Made by a program: the position numbers and the translations under genes. This document shows, piece after piece, positions 36,203-45,374 of a DNA stretch of 64,000 nt. The notes beneath the pieces were generated by a model. That model ran no database searches, was not told the DNA's origin, and saw nothing but the letters and a program-made list of their open reading frames with translations. Each line of letters starts with the position of its first letter. The first letter of the stretch is position 1. Location of the stretch: positions 20,542-84,541 of the forward strand of contig JAQWJV010000016.1 in the NCBI GenBank assembly GCA_029248185.1, read 5' to 3'. The stretch comes from Flavobacteriaceae bacterium. Lineage in GTDB: Bacteria > Bacteroidota > Bacteroidia > Flavobacteriales > Flavobacteriaceae.

Positions 36203-36702
36203 GCTCGATTACCCTAAAAACAATTGCTTCTTTTGTAATTCTTGTATTATCCCAAGTATTTATTTTTAATCAAATGAATCTATTGGGGTACATCAATCCC
36301 ATGCTTTATGTGTTATTTCTTGTCCATTATCGCTTTGATCAAAATCAAACCCTTTTCATTTTTATTGGTTTTTTACTAGGCTTTTTTATTGATTTTATGT
36401 CTCAAACCGGAGGTGCTCATATCATTGCCAGTCTTAGCGCAAGCTTTTTCCGCCCTTTTATCATTCGCAATGCTTTTGGGATAACCGCCGAACTTCCAAA
36501 AAGCTTTCAAAGTGACTCGAGAGTTCTCAATAAGATTGTTTTTTTACTCTTTTTTATACCCTTGCATCACTTGATTTATTTTATTGTAGTTTATTTTAGT
36601 TGGGATGCCTTTTCTCTCATTCTCAAGAGCACTGCACTAACTGCTTTTTTTTCTTTACTTTTAATCGTTATAATTTCTTCATTATTTAAATCCACAAAAT
36701 GA
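36199..36702 (+). CDS. mreD: Rod shape-determining protein MreD
   Basis: 167-residue integral membrane protein with five or so hydrophobic segments (FVILVLSQVFIFNQMNLLGY, FIFIGFLLGFFIDFM and others). MreD is poorly conserved in sequence; the call rests on the topology, the phrase NPMLYVLFLVHYRF and the place between mreC and PBP2. It overlaps both neighbours by four bases. Confidence 0.9.
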   Translation: MSSITLKTIASFVILVLSQVFIFNQMNLLGYINPMLYVLFLVHYRFDQNQTLFIFIGFLLGFFIDFMSQTGGAHIIASLSASFFRPFIIRNAFGITAELPKSFQSDSRVLNKIVFLLFFIPLHHLIYFIVVYFSWDAFSLILKSTALTAFFSLLLIVIISSLFKSTK

Positions 36703-38561
36703 TAAGAAAAGGCACATTACTAATCTTTACTGTTGGAGCGTGTTTCTTGTTTATTTTTCAATTAATGTCGCTACAATTATTTAATTCTGACTACACAAAA
36801 CTCTCTGAAAATAATGCTGTAGAGAAGCGTCCTATTTATCCAAAACGAGGATTGATTTATGATCGAAATGGCACTTTAATGGTTGCAAACCAACCTGTAT
36901 ATGACCTTATGGTAGTGCCTGAAAACATTGAACCCTTTGATACATTAGAATTAATTCATGGATTGTCTATTTCAAAAGATGAGCTTCTACTACAATTAAA
37001 AAAGGCCAAGCGCTTTTCATCTAAACTCCCTTCTGTAATTATCAGACAGGTTTCTAAAGAAGATCGCGCCATGTTTCAGGAAAAAATATGGAAATATCCT
37101 GGGTTTTATTTTCAAAAAAAATTAGTGCGTGATTATGTCCTTCCCATAGCTTCAAATCTATTGGGATATACCAGCGAAGTTAACACAAGCGAGGTCAATA
37201 AAAAAAATGACTATGCCCTAGGAGAAATGATCGGTCGTCAAGGAATTGAGAAGACGTATGAAAATAGTTTGAGAGGAAAAAAAGGAGCTAGCTTCTTCCA
37301 GAAAGATCGATTTAACAGAATCATTGGACCTTATCAAGATGGCCGCTTTGACACCGAAGCTGAATCTTCTGAAGACCTAAATCTTACCATCGATGCTGTA
37401 CTTCAACAATACGGAGAATCCTTGCTGAGAAATAAAAGAGGTGGGATTGTAGCCATTGAACCCCAAACAGGAGAAGTTCTTGCTTTAGTAACTGCTCCCA
37501 GTTATGACCCCAATGTATTGATAGGAAGAGAACGTTCAAAAAACTTTAGTGTACTGGTGAATGATACCCTTGCAAAACCTCTCTTTGATAGGGGACTTCA
37601 AGCGGAATACTCCCCAGGCTCTCCTTTCAAAACTCTCAATGCGCTGATTGGTTTACAAGAAAAAGTAATCACTCCAAACACCCAGTTCGAATGTGATCAA
37701 GGACATTTTTACGCAAGAAATGCCTTTATGAAATGCCACTGCGCTTATGGTTCCAAAAATGATTTAATTAAAGGAATTTATAATTCGTGTAATACCTATT
37801 TTGCAAAAACCTATGTAGGAATTGTTAATAAGGCTGCAAGCCCGGCTGAGGGAGTAGATCGTTGGAGAACACATTTAGAAAAGTTTGGTTTGGGTGATTA
37901 TTTAGGCTATGATTTGCCCATTGGAAAAAAAGGTTTTATTCCGAATAGCACCTATTATGACCGCTGGTATCAACAGGGTCGTTGGGGGGGGACTACCATC
38001 ATCTCGAATGCCATAGGTCAAGGAGAAATATTAACAACCCCCATACAAATGGCAAATTTTACTGCTACCATTGCCAATAGAGGGTATTTTATCAAACCCC
38101 ATTTTAAGAAATCATTTTCTCAAAAAGAAAAAGACTCTCTTTTTCCAAAAAATTATACCTTAATAGCACCTCAGCACTTTGAAACCGTTGTGGAAGGAAT
38201 GCATCAGGTCGTAGAAAAAGGTACTGCTAGAATCGCCCGAATTAAAGGGATTGAGGTTTGTGGAAAAACAGGAACAGTAGAAAATTTCATTCGATTAAAT
38301 AATGAAAAAACACAGCTCACAGATCACTCAATCTTTGTTGCCTTTGCGCCTAAAGATGATCCTAAAATTGCAATTACCGTTTTTGTAGAAAATGGATATT
38401 GGGGAGGGAGATGGGCGGCTCCCATTGCAAGTTTAATGATTGAAAAATACCTAACTGGAACGGTAAATAGAAAATGGTTAGAAAATAGAATGCTTAATGG
38501 AAGTTTACTGGATGAATATGCCAAACCACTTTCAGGAAAACCCTTCGCGATTAATGAATGA
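36699..38561 (+). CDS. mrdA: Penicillin-binding protein 2 (elongation transpeptidase)
   Basis: 620 residues with an N-terminal membrane anchor (7-27), a PBP dimerisation/pedestal domain starting RPIYPKRGLIYDRNG, and a transpeptidase domain. Active-site motifs: S308-P-F-K in YSPGSPFK (many other bacteria have STFK or STMK), S-C-N (363-365), and KTGT in EVCGKTGTVENF. It cross-links side-wall peptidoglycan in the MreBCD/RodA complex. The final eight bases overlap the rodA start. Confidence 0.96.
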   Translation: MIRKGTLLIFTVGACFLFIFQLMSLQLFNSDYTKLSENNAVEKRPIYPKRGLIYDRNGTLMVANQPVYDLMVVPENIEPFDTLELIHGLSISKDELLLQLKKAKRFSSKLPSVIIRQVSKEDRAMFQEKIWKYPGFYFQKKLVRDYVLPIASNLLGYTSEVNTSEVNKKNDYALGEMIGRQGIEKTYENSLRGKKGASFFQKDRFNRIIGPYQDGRFDTEAESSEDLNLTIDAVLQQYGESLLRNKRGGIVAIEPQTGEVLALVTAPSYDPNVLIGRERSKNFSVLVNDTLAKPLFDRGLQAEYSPGSPFKTLNALIGLQEKVITPNTQFECDQGHFYARNAFMKCHCAYGSKNDLIKGIYNSCNTYFAKTYVGIVNKAASPAEGVDRWRTHLEKFGLGDYLGYDLPIGKKGFIPNSTYYDRWYQQGRWGGTTIISNAIGQGEILTTPIQMANFTATIANRGYFIKPHFKKSFSQKEKDSLFPKNYTLIAPQHFETVVEGMHQVVEKGTARIARIKGIEVCGKTGTVENFIRLNNEKTQLTDHSIFVAFAPKDDPKIAITVFVENGYWGGRWAAPIASLMIEKYLTGTVNRKWLENRMLNGSLLDEYAKPLSGKPFAINE

Positions 38562-39810
38562 CAAACTTATTTTTCGATTAGATTGGGTGAGTCTTTTACT
38601 CTACATCACCCTAGTTGTTTTTGGAATGATCAATATTTATTCCACTCGGTTTTCTGAAACCAGTACTGCTTTTTGGGAGCTAGGAAGTCCCGTAGGAAAA
38701 CAGTTTTGGATTTTTATGCTCTGTTTAATCATTCTCCCCGCTATCCTTTACATAAAGTCTAATTTTTTTGAACACCTCAGTTATATTTTTTATGGGCTTT
38801 CTATCATCAGTCTGATGGGTCTTTTTCTTTTTGGACAAACCATCTCGGGTGCAACTTCTTGGTATTTGATTGGAGGTTTTAGTCTGCAGCCCTCTGAATT
38901 TGCAAAAATTACAACAGCCATGGTGGTAGCCTTAAATTTAAGCTCCATTCAAACCGATATGAAAAAGAAAAGAGACTTATTCAAGATTCTGTTTTTGATT
39001 GCCCTACCCATGTTCCTCATTATTCTTCAACCAGATGCAGGATCTGCACTTGTTTTTATGGGAATGTTTTTTGTGCTGATACGAGAAGGGCTAGATTTGC
39101 GATTTCTTTACCTTTTTTTGAGCCTTATTCTCATCTTTATTTTTACTTTATTGTATGGTCCCTTCTTCATTTCATTGGCTGGATTAATTCTAATTTTCTT
39201 TTTTTATTTATTTATGAAAAGAATCGCTTCAAAAACAAAAAAGCTTCCCTTTTTACTTTCTTTTGTTATCTGCCTCTTTTTCTCCTATTCGGTAAATTTT
39301 ATTTTTAACTCGGTATTTGAACAACGCCATCGAGATCGATTTAATGTCATTTTAGGGTTAGAAACAGATACCCGTGGAATTGGGTATAATATTAACCAAT
39401 CAAAAATTGCTATCGGTTCTGGAGGGTTTTTCGGAAAAGGATTTTTAAATGGGACACAAACAAAAGGAGACTTTGTACCCGAGCAAGATACTGATTACAT
39501 TTTTAGTACGATCGGTGAAGAATGGGGATTTATAGGAAGTAGTCTTTTAGTTATTTTGTTTACACTTTTTATCCTACGCATACTTTATAGAGCCGAAAAA
39601 CACACCTCAATCTATTCAAGGGTATTTTCTCATGGTTTTGCGAGTATTATTTTCATTCACTTTTTTGTTAATATTGGAATGACTCTAGGTTTAGTTCCGA
39701 CCGTTGGAATTCCGCTGCCCTTTATCAGTAATGGTGGATCTAGCTTATTAGCATTTAGTTTTATGCTATTTCTCTATTTAAATTTTGATGCCAATCGATT
39801 GAATGGATAA
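38554..39810 (+). CDS. rodA: Peptidoglycan polymerase RodA (SEDS family)
   Basis: 418 residues from the ATG at 38554; the frame extends back to 38497 inside the PBP2 gene, but MNDKLIFRLDWVSLLLY is the natural start. SEDS glycosyltransferase that makes glycan strands with PBP2. Seen: about ten membrane segments, GGFSLQPSEFAKI, QPDAGSALVF, PEQDTDYIFSTIGEEWGF and the C-terminal GIPLPFISNGGSSLLA. It closes the shape operon and ends eight bases from the convergent permease gene. Confidence 0.96.
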   Translation: MNDKLIFRLDWVSLLLYITLVVFGMINIYSTRFSETSTAFWELGSPVGKQFWIFMLCLIILPAILYIKSNFFEHLSYIFYGLSIISLMGLFLFGQTISGATSWYLIGGFSLQPSEFAKITTAMVVALNLSSIQTDMKKKRDLFKILFLIALPMFLIILQPDAGSALVFMGMFFVLIREGLDLRFLYLFLSLILIFIFTLLYGPFFISLAGLILIFFFYLFMKRIASKTKKLPFLLSFVICLFFSYSVNFIFNSVFEQRHRDRFNVILGLETDTRGIGYNINQSKIAIGSGGFFGKGFLNGTQTKGDFVPEQDTDYIFSTIGEEWGFIGSSLLVILFTLFILRILYRAEKHTSIYSRVFSHGFASIIFIHFFVNIGMTLGLVPTVGIPLPFISNGGSSLLAFSFMLFLYLNFDANRLNG

Positions 39811-39817
39811 ATTTCAT

Positions 39818-40894
39818 TTATCGTCTAACATCTAAAACATCTCGTAGACTATTTCCCAACATCATAAAAGCAAGTACCAAACTCATAATAGCCAAACCTG
39901 GCAATACTGCTAAATACGGTTTTCCTAAGAGAAGATATCTAAAATGATCTTTGACCATCCCACCCCAGCTCGGCATGGGAGGTTGTGCGCCTATCCCTAA
40001 AAAACTCAACCCACTCTCCATCAAAATCGCACTGGCAAAATTTGCAGCCGAAATCACAATCAGAGGGGCAACTATCATGGGTAGAACATGCCTTATCAAA
40101 ATACGTGTATGCGAAAATCCTAGGACAGATCCTGCTTGAACATACAACTGTTCTTTTATAGACTTCACTTGACCACGCACTAAACGAGCTACCTCCACCC
40201 ACATCGTTAGTCCTACAGCAACAAAAACTTGCCAAAAACCTCTTCCTAAAGCTAAAGTTATAGCGATCACCATGAGTAATGTTGGAATAGACCAAACAAT
40301 ATTTATGAGCCACATGATCAAACGGTCTAACCCACCTCCAAAATAACCCGCAATAGCTCCTAAAAAAATACCCAATATTAAGGAGATAAAAACAGCTACA
40401 AATCCAATTGAAATAGAAATCCTAGATCCAATAATTAAACGACTTAATAAATCGCGGCCGTATTTGTCGGTACCCAACAAGAAACGTTTGGTAAGAATAA
40501 ATTCATTTTCAATTTGTACACGGGTAGTCCCTTTGGGAAAGACATTTAGTTGAACCTTCTCATAATAATCAGTTGCATTTCCAAAGCGCTTGTATTCCAG
40601 AGTCTCTTCAAACCACCGAATATCCTGAATGGGTATTTCCTCTACCGGATTGACGTTCCCAGAAAAAAGATTGCTTTTATTAACTGTTCCTTGCTGAGGA
40701 ATTATCAATACCTGACAAGAAAAACCTGGAGGTTGAGAATGGATGGATAAGTGCATCTGATTTGCATAAGTGGTTTTATCGGGTGATAAAGAATAGGCAA
40801 AGATTGCCACTAGGGAGATCCCAATGATAAATAAAAAACTACTGACCGCCCATTTATCTGACTGAAACCGATTGAAAGAGCTCTTAAAATCCAA
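39818..40894 (-). CDS. OppC/DppC-type ABC transporter permease, apparently without partners
   Basis: 358 residues with six membrane segments. Seen: LLGTDKYGRDLLSRLIIGSR and the permease EAA-like loop EQLYVQAGSVLGFSHTRILIRHVLP, plus ESGLSFLGIGAQPPMPSWG, all typical of peptide/nickel ABC permeases. Between the first and second membrane segments is a non-standard stretch of roughly 80 residues. No second permease, binding protein or ATPase is nearby, so the partners must be encoded elsewhere. It lies nine bases downstream of the protease gene, and an operon is likely. Confidence 0.88.
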   Translation of the reverse strand: MDFKSSFNRFQSDKWAVSSFLFIIGISLVAIFAYSLSPDKTTYANQMHLSIHSQPPGFSCQVLIIPQQGTVNKSNLFSGNVNPVEEIPIQDIRWFEETLEYKRFGNATDYYEKVQLNVFPKGTTRVQIENEFILTKRFLLGTDKYGRDLLSRLIIGSRISISIGFVAVFISLILGIFLGAIAGYFGGGLDRLIMWLINIVWSIPTLLMVIAITLALGRGFWQVFVAVGLTMWVEVARLVRGQVKSIKEQLYVQAGSVLGFSHTRILIRHVLPMIVAPLIVISAANFASAILMESGLSFLGIGAQPPMPSWGGMVKDHFRYLLLGKPYLAVLPGLAIMSLVLAFMMLGNSLRDVLDVRR

Positions 40895-40902
40895 ATTATG
40901 TT

Positions 40903-43053
40903 TTAATTTTTAACCTCAGCTACCGTGTTGTCAACTTTAATTTGGGTAGAGAGATCCTTTAAAATTTCAACCGCTTCGGAAATATAAATATCCTTTTTGA
41001 GCGATTTTTCCCAGCGTTCTCTCTTTTTAATGAGATCCTCGTTGGGTTCTCCTTCAAACCCTGCTTCTGGCAACCATTGAAAATCATACGTAGACTCGAA
41101 TTCTTCTAATTTTTTGAACCGATCGGAATACTTTTTATTCGTTTCACGGTCGGCTTTATAAGACGTATAATCTAGAGAATAGGTGTAGTCTTCTTTTTGT
41201 TTTTTCACCCAAAGACCTTGCTCATCAATCAACTTTATAAAAGGATTTTCTTTAAGACGTTCTTTACTTCTTACCAGAGAATATTCATAATTCTTCATTT
41301 TATCATAAGGAATATAACTAGCAGGGGTAATTCGATCCCAAGCCAAAGGGTTGTCCTGATCCTTTTCACCCATATCGATATAAGCATATTGGTCTGGAAA
41401 AACTATATCGCTTTTAACACCTTCCAATTGGGTAGAGCGTCCATTAATTCTATAAAACTTATCCGTAGTAACTTTTAATGCGCCCAAATTCCCGTAAGTT
41501 CCACCCGTAATCATGCGGTTCAAATCAAAAACATTTTGAACTGTCCCTTTTCCAAAAGTTTGCTTACTTCCCAAAATAATAGCGCGTTTATAATCTTGCA
41601 AAGCTGCTGCAATAATCTCTGAAGCAGATGCCGAAAATTCATTAACCAAAACTACTAAGGGACCATCCCAAATGATACTGGGATCCGTGTCTTTTAATAC
41701 TTCTTTTTTACCACCTGTGCTTTTGACTTGAACGACGGGGCCTTCATTTATGAAATATCCTGTCATATCGACTACGGTTTTTAAAGAACCTCCACCATTA
41801 TTTCTGAGGTCCAGAATAATCCCTTTAACCTTTTTCTTTTTAAGTTGTTCTAATTCTTTTTTGACATCGGTTGCCGCATTTCGTGCGTTGTAATCTTCAA
41901 AATTGATATAAAATTTAGGAAGCTCTATCAAGCCAAATGAGCCTGTATCGTCTTGAATTATTGAGGATCGTGCATAGGTCTCTTCCAACTCAACAATGTC
42001 TCGGGTAACAACAATATCCTCTATGGTACCATCAACACGTTTTATCGTTAAAATCACTTGTGTTCCTTTGGGACCTTTAATGAGTTTTATAGAATCGTCC
42101 AATCGCATACCTGTTATGTCTACGGGCTCTTCATTGGGTTGACCTACTTTTAAAATAATATCTCCAACTTCAATGATTTCATCTCTCCAAACAGGTCCTC
42201 CCGAAATAATTTCAACAATTTTTACTTCTTGATTACGCTTTTGTAATCGAGCCCCTATGCCTTCAAATTTTCCCGACATACTGGCATCAAAACGATCCTT
42301 ATCACTGGGGGCAAGGTAAAAAGTATGCGGATCAAATTGAACAACTATAGAGTTGATATAAATAGAAAACCAGTCTTTACGCTCCAACTCATTATAGCCC
42401 TCAAAAAAGAACTTCATATTCTCCTTAATCTTAACTCGAACGTCTTTTTCTATCTCAATATCTGATAAAGACACATAGGTTGAGTCTTTTTCAGCTTTAC
42501 TGACTTCCTCATCTCTTTTAGAAGTAAAACGTTCCAGTGCATTTAATTTCAGTTGTTTACGCCATTGCTTTTTCAATCCCTCTAAATTATTGGCATAGGG
42601 GAGATTTTCGTAATCTAAACTTATCTCCTCTTTACGTGAAAAATCAAAAGGGGTGTCTAGTAAACTTTCATAAAATTTCTGCACTTGTTCCATCCGCTCC
42701 ATCAATTTATTATAGGAAAGATTGAAAAAGTCAAGCTGAGTATTTTTCAATTCATCGTCAATCCGGTATCGGTATGAATCAAAAGTATTAATGTCAGATT
42801 TGATAAAAAATCGATGTTGACCGTCAATATTTTCGAGATAATTCATAAAGACATTTTCAGAAAAAGCATCATTTATTTCTTTAGGATCGTAATGTCCGCG
42901 ATCTAAGACGTAAGAAATTATTTCCAATAAAAGTTTGTCTTTGTTTGGATCTTCATTTTTGAGCGAAATTCCAAAAACCAATCCACTGACAAGGATAAAT
43001 GATAATATATAAATAAAAGGTCTCATAGGGCGTTGTGTTAATCTTTTTTTCAT
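40903..43053 (-). CDS. prc: Carboxy-terminal (tail-specific) processing protease, S41A family
   Basis: 716 residues from the ATG at 43051-43053; the upstream in-frame ATG at 43080 adds nine residues and is less likely. N-terminal membrane anchor (about 11-30), Prc N-domain, PDZ domain (FEGIGARLQKRNQEVKIVEI), S41 protease domain with the serine in EFSASASEIIA (about residue 473) and the lysine in TFGKGTVQ (about 501), then the C-terminal DUF3340-like region. It cleaves or degrades periplasmic proteins from their C-termini. It precedes the permease gene by eight bases. Confidence 0.94.
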   Translation of the reverse strand: MKKRLTQRPMRPFIYILSFILVSGLVFGISLKNEDPNKDKLLLEIISYVLDRGHYDPKEINDAFSENVFMNYLENIDGQHRFFIKSDINTFDSYRYRIDDELKNTQLDFFNLSYNKLMERMEQVQKFYESLLDTPFDFSRKEEISLDYENLPYANNLEGLKKQWRKQLKLNALERFTSKRDEEVSKAEKDSTYVSLSDIEIEKDVRVKIKENMKFFFEGYNELERKDWFSIYINSIVVQFDPHTFYLAPSDKDRFDASMSGKFEGIGARLQKRNQEVKIVEIISGGPVWRDEIIEVGDIILKVGQPNEEPVDITGMRLDDSIKLIKGPKGTQVILTIKRVDGTIEDIVVTRDIVELEETYARSSIIQDDTGSFGLIELPKFYINFEDYNARNAATDVKKELEQLKKKKVKGIILDLRNNGGGSLKTVVDMTGYFINEGPVVQVKSTGGKKEVLKDTDPSIIWDGPLVVLVNEFSASASEIIAAALQDYKRAIILGSKQTFGKGTVQNVFDLNRMITGGTYGNLGALKVTTDKFYRINGRSTQLEGVKSDIVFPDQYAYIDMGEKDQDNPLAWDRITPASYIPYDKMKNYEYSLVRSKERLKENPFIKLIDEQGLWVKKQKEDYTYSLDYTSYKADRETNKKYSDRFKKLEEFESTYDFQWLPEAGFEGEPNEDLIKKRERWEKSLKKDIYISEAVEILKDLSTQIKVDNTVAEVKN

Positions 43054-43151
43054 AGTCCTTAAATATACATATATTCTCATAATCGATTTGTTAATATTGT
43101 TTTAAAAGAAAGCCCTTAAAGATTTCTTACCTTAGCGAAGAAACTAACTTT

Positions 43152-43922
43152 ATGAATTCGAAACCTTTGATTTTAGTAACCAATGATGATGGAATTACAG
43201 CTCCTGGAATTCGTATGCTTATTGAGATCATGAATGAAATTGGTGAGGTGATCGTGGTCGCTCCAGACAGTCCGCAATCTGCTATGGGACATGCCATAAC
43301 CATAAATTCTACCTTACACTGTCATGAAATCAAAGTAGCAGAAGGTCCACAAAAAGAATTCAGTTGTTCCGGAACCCCAGCGGATTGTGTAAAACTTGCT
43401 GTAAATGAGCTCATGGATAGAAAACCTGATTTATGCGTGTCTGGAATTAATCATGGCTCCAATTCCTCTATTAATGTTATCTATTCTGGAACCATGAGTG
43501 CTGCAATGGAAGCAGGTATAGAGGGAATTCCTGCAATAGGTTTTTCTTTATTGGATTTTAGTTGGAACGCAGACTTTACACCCCTAAAAAAATTCATTAA
43601 ACAAATTACCTTAGAAGCCCTTTCTCAAGGAATACCTAAAGGGGTCATTTTAAATGTTAATTTTCCAAAATTAAAAGAGGAAGAGATTAAAGGAATTAAA
43701 ATTTGTCGTCAGGCCAAAGCCAACTGGGTTGAGGAATTTGACAAAAGAACCAATCCCATGGGGCAAGAATACTATTGGCTTACGGGGACTTTTATCAACG
43801 AAGATAAAGGGGAAGATACGGATGAATGGGCATTAGCTGAAGGGTATATTTCAGTAGTCCCCACTCAATTTGACTTGACAGCGCACCACAGCATTCAACA
43901 ACTCAACACATGGAATTTATAA
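43152..43922 (+). CDS. surE: 5'/3'-nucleotidase SurE
   Basis: 256 residues. The metal site is seen as NDDG (Asp12, Asp13), Ser43 in SPQSAMGHAIT and Asn100 in SGINHGSN, matching SurE. It dephosphorylates nucleoside 5'- and 3'-monophosphates in the cytoplasm and is linked to stationary-phase survival. Length is normal. The stop lies inside the next gene (13-base overlap), so it is co-translated with the small membrane protein and lpxB. Confidence 0.96.
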   Translation: MNSKPLILVTNDDGITAPGIRMLIEIMNEIGEVIVVAPDSPQSAMGHAITINSTLHCHEIKVAEGPQKEFSCSGTPADCVKLAVNELMDRKPDLCVSGINHGSNSSINVIYSGTMSAAMEAGIEGIPAIGFSLLDFSWNADFTPLKKFIKQITLEALSQGIPKGVILNVNFPKLKEEEIKGIKICRQAKANWVEEFDKRTNPMGQEYYWLTGTFINEDKGEDTDEWALAEGYISVVPTQFDLTAHHSIQQLNTWNL

Positions 43923-44203
43923 AAGATAAATTTTTCCTTTGGGGAATCTTAGCTGGATTATTTTGGACTGGATTTGGACTCATCATTCTTGTTTATTTTT
44001 TGTCCAATGACTCGATCGAAAATAGTCTCCAATTTCTTTACACACAAAATAAATTAGGTGGAGTAATCTCTTTGGCGGCGCTTGTTAATCTTCCTATCTT
44101 TTTTCTTGCTTTGAGAAAAAATAAATTCCCTTTTGCTGCGGGTATCGTTGCTGTCTCATTAACATTAGTATTCCTTATCGTTTTTTTAAAAATAACCGCC
44201 TAA
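43910..44203 (+). CDS. Small membrane protein between surE and lpxB
   Basis: 97 residues with three predicted membrane segments (about 9-31, 49-68 and 75-95) and no recognised motif. It overlaps surE by 13 bases and ends 12 bases before lpxB, so it belongs to that operon. I do not know the family. By context it may assist lipid A synthesis or simply be a conserved accessory. Confidence 0.75.
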   Translation: MEFIKDKFFLWGILAGLFWTGFGLIILVYFLSNDSIENSLQFLYTQNKLGGVISLAALVNLPIFFLALRKNKFPFAAGIVAVSLTLVFLIVFLKITA

Positions 44204-44215
44204 CTTTTTAATCCA

Positions 44216-45337
44216 GTGAATTATTATCTTATTTCTGGTGAAGCCTCAGGAGATTTGCACGGAGCTCATCTCATAAAAGCCTTAAAAAAAATAGACTCGA
44301 AAGCTAACTTTCGTGCTTGGGGTGGGGACTTGATGGAAAAAGAAGGGGCTGTAATAGTCAAACATTACAGTGAGTTAGCTTTTATGGGATTTTGGGAAGT
44401 GATCACTCACTTACCAACTATTCTTAAAAACATTAAAAACTGTAAAAAAGATATCCTTGCATTTAATCCTGATGTAATCCTCTATATTGACTATCCTGGC
44501 TTTAATTTAAGAATTGCACAATGGGCCAAAGAAGCGGGTTTTAAAAACCATTATTATATTAGTCCGCAAGTTTGGGCATGGAAAGAAAACAGAGTCAATA
44601 AAATGAAACAATGCTTGGATGCCTTGTACGTGATTCTCCCCTTTGAAAAGAATTTTTTTGAAAAGAAACATAATTTCCACGTGGACTTTGTGGGGCATCC
44701 CTTGCTGGATCATATTCCAAATTTTCCTAAAGAGGCTGCTTTTTTTGAAAAGCATCAATTACCCCCAGAAATGCCAATTATTGCACTCCTCCCTGGAAGT
44801 CGATTACAGGAAATCAAAAAGATGTTGCCTATTTTTACACAAATTGCAACTCACTTTTTAGACTACCAATTTGTAATTGCAGGAGCTCCTGGCCTAAACG
44901 TTGAAGACTATAGCCTTATCATTAAAGATTCCAAGCTAAAAGTAATTCATAATGCCACTTATGACTTGCTACAACATTCCCATGCTGCTTTGGTCACAAG
45001 CGGAACCGCTACCCTAGAAACTGCTCTATTTGGAGTGCCCCAGCTCGTTTGTTATCGTAGCAGTGCCTTTAGCTATTGGATTGCAAAAAAAATTGTGAAA
45101 TTGAATTATATTTCATTAGTCAATTTAATTTTAGACCGCCTTGCTGTTACCGAACTAATTCAGGATGAACTTAATTTATCTAATTTATGTACCCATCTTG
45201 AACAACTTCTAGATCCTACGCAACAAAACAAACTCAAACAAGACTACAAAGAATTGAAATCCCTTCTAGGAAACGGAGGCGCAAGTCAAAAAACGGCTCA
45301 ATTAATCTATGGTTCAATCTCATCTGATGAGAATTAA
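44216..45337 (+). CDS. lpxB: Lipid-A-disaccharide synthase LpxB
   Basis: 373 residues, starting at GTG (44216) with NYYLISGEASGDLHGAHL, the standard LpxB N-terminus, so the GTG is well supported. It joins UDP-diacylglucosamine and lipid X to make the lipid A disaccharide at the inner face of the inner membrane. Further motifs: GHPLLD, ALLPGSRLQEI, and the C-terminal VTSGTATLETALFGVPQLV. Normal length. It follows the surE unit and is 37 bases upstream of comEC. Confidence 0.96.
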   Translation: MNYYLISGEASGDLHGAHLIKALKKIDSKANFRAWGGDLMEKEGAVIVKHYSELAFMGFWEVITHLPTILKNIKNCKKDILAFNPDVILYIDYPGFNLRIAQWAKEAGFKNHYYISPQVWAWKENRVNKMKQCLDALYVILPFEKNFFEKKHNFHVDFVGHPLLDHIPNFPKEAAFFEKHQLPPEMPIIALLPGSRLQEIKKMLPIFTQIATHFLDYQFVIAGAPGLNVEDYSLIIKDSKLKVIHNATYDLLQHSHAALVTSGTATLETALFGVPQLVCYRSSAFSYWIAKKIVKLNYISLVNLILDRLAVTELIQDELNLSNLCTHLEQLLDPTQQNKLKQDYKELKSLLGNGGASQKTAQLIYGSISSDEN

Positions 45338-45374
45338 CTCTTTTTTTATTTTTTAAATACCCTTAAGTTAGGGG

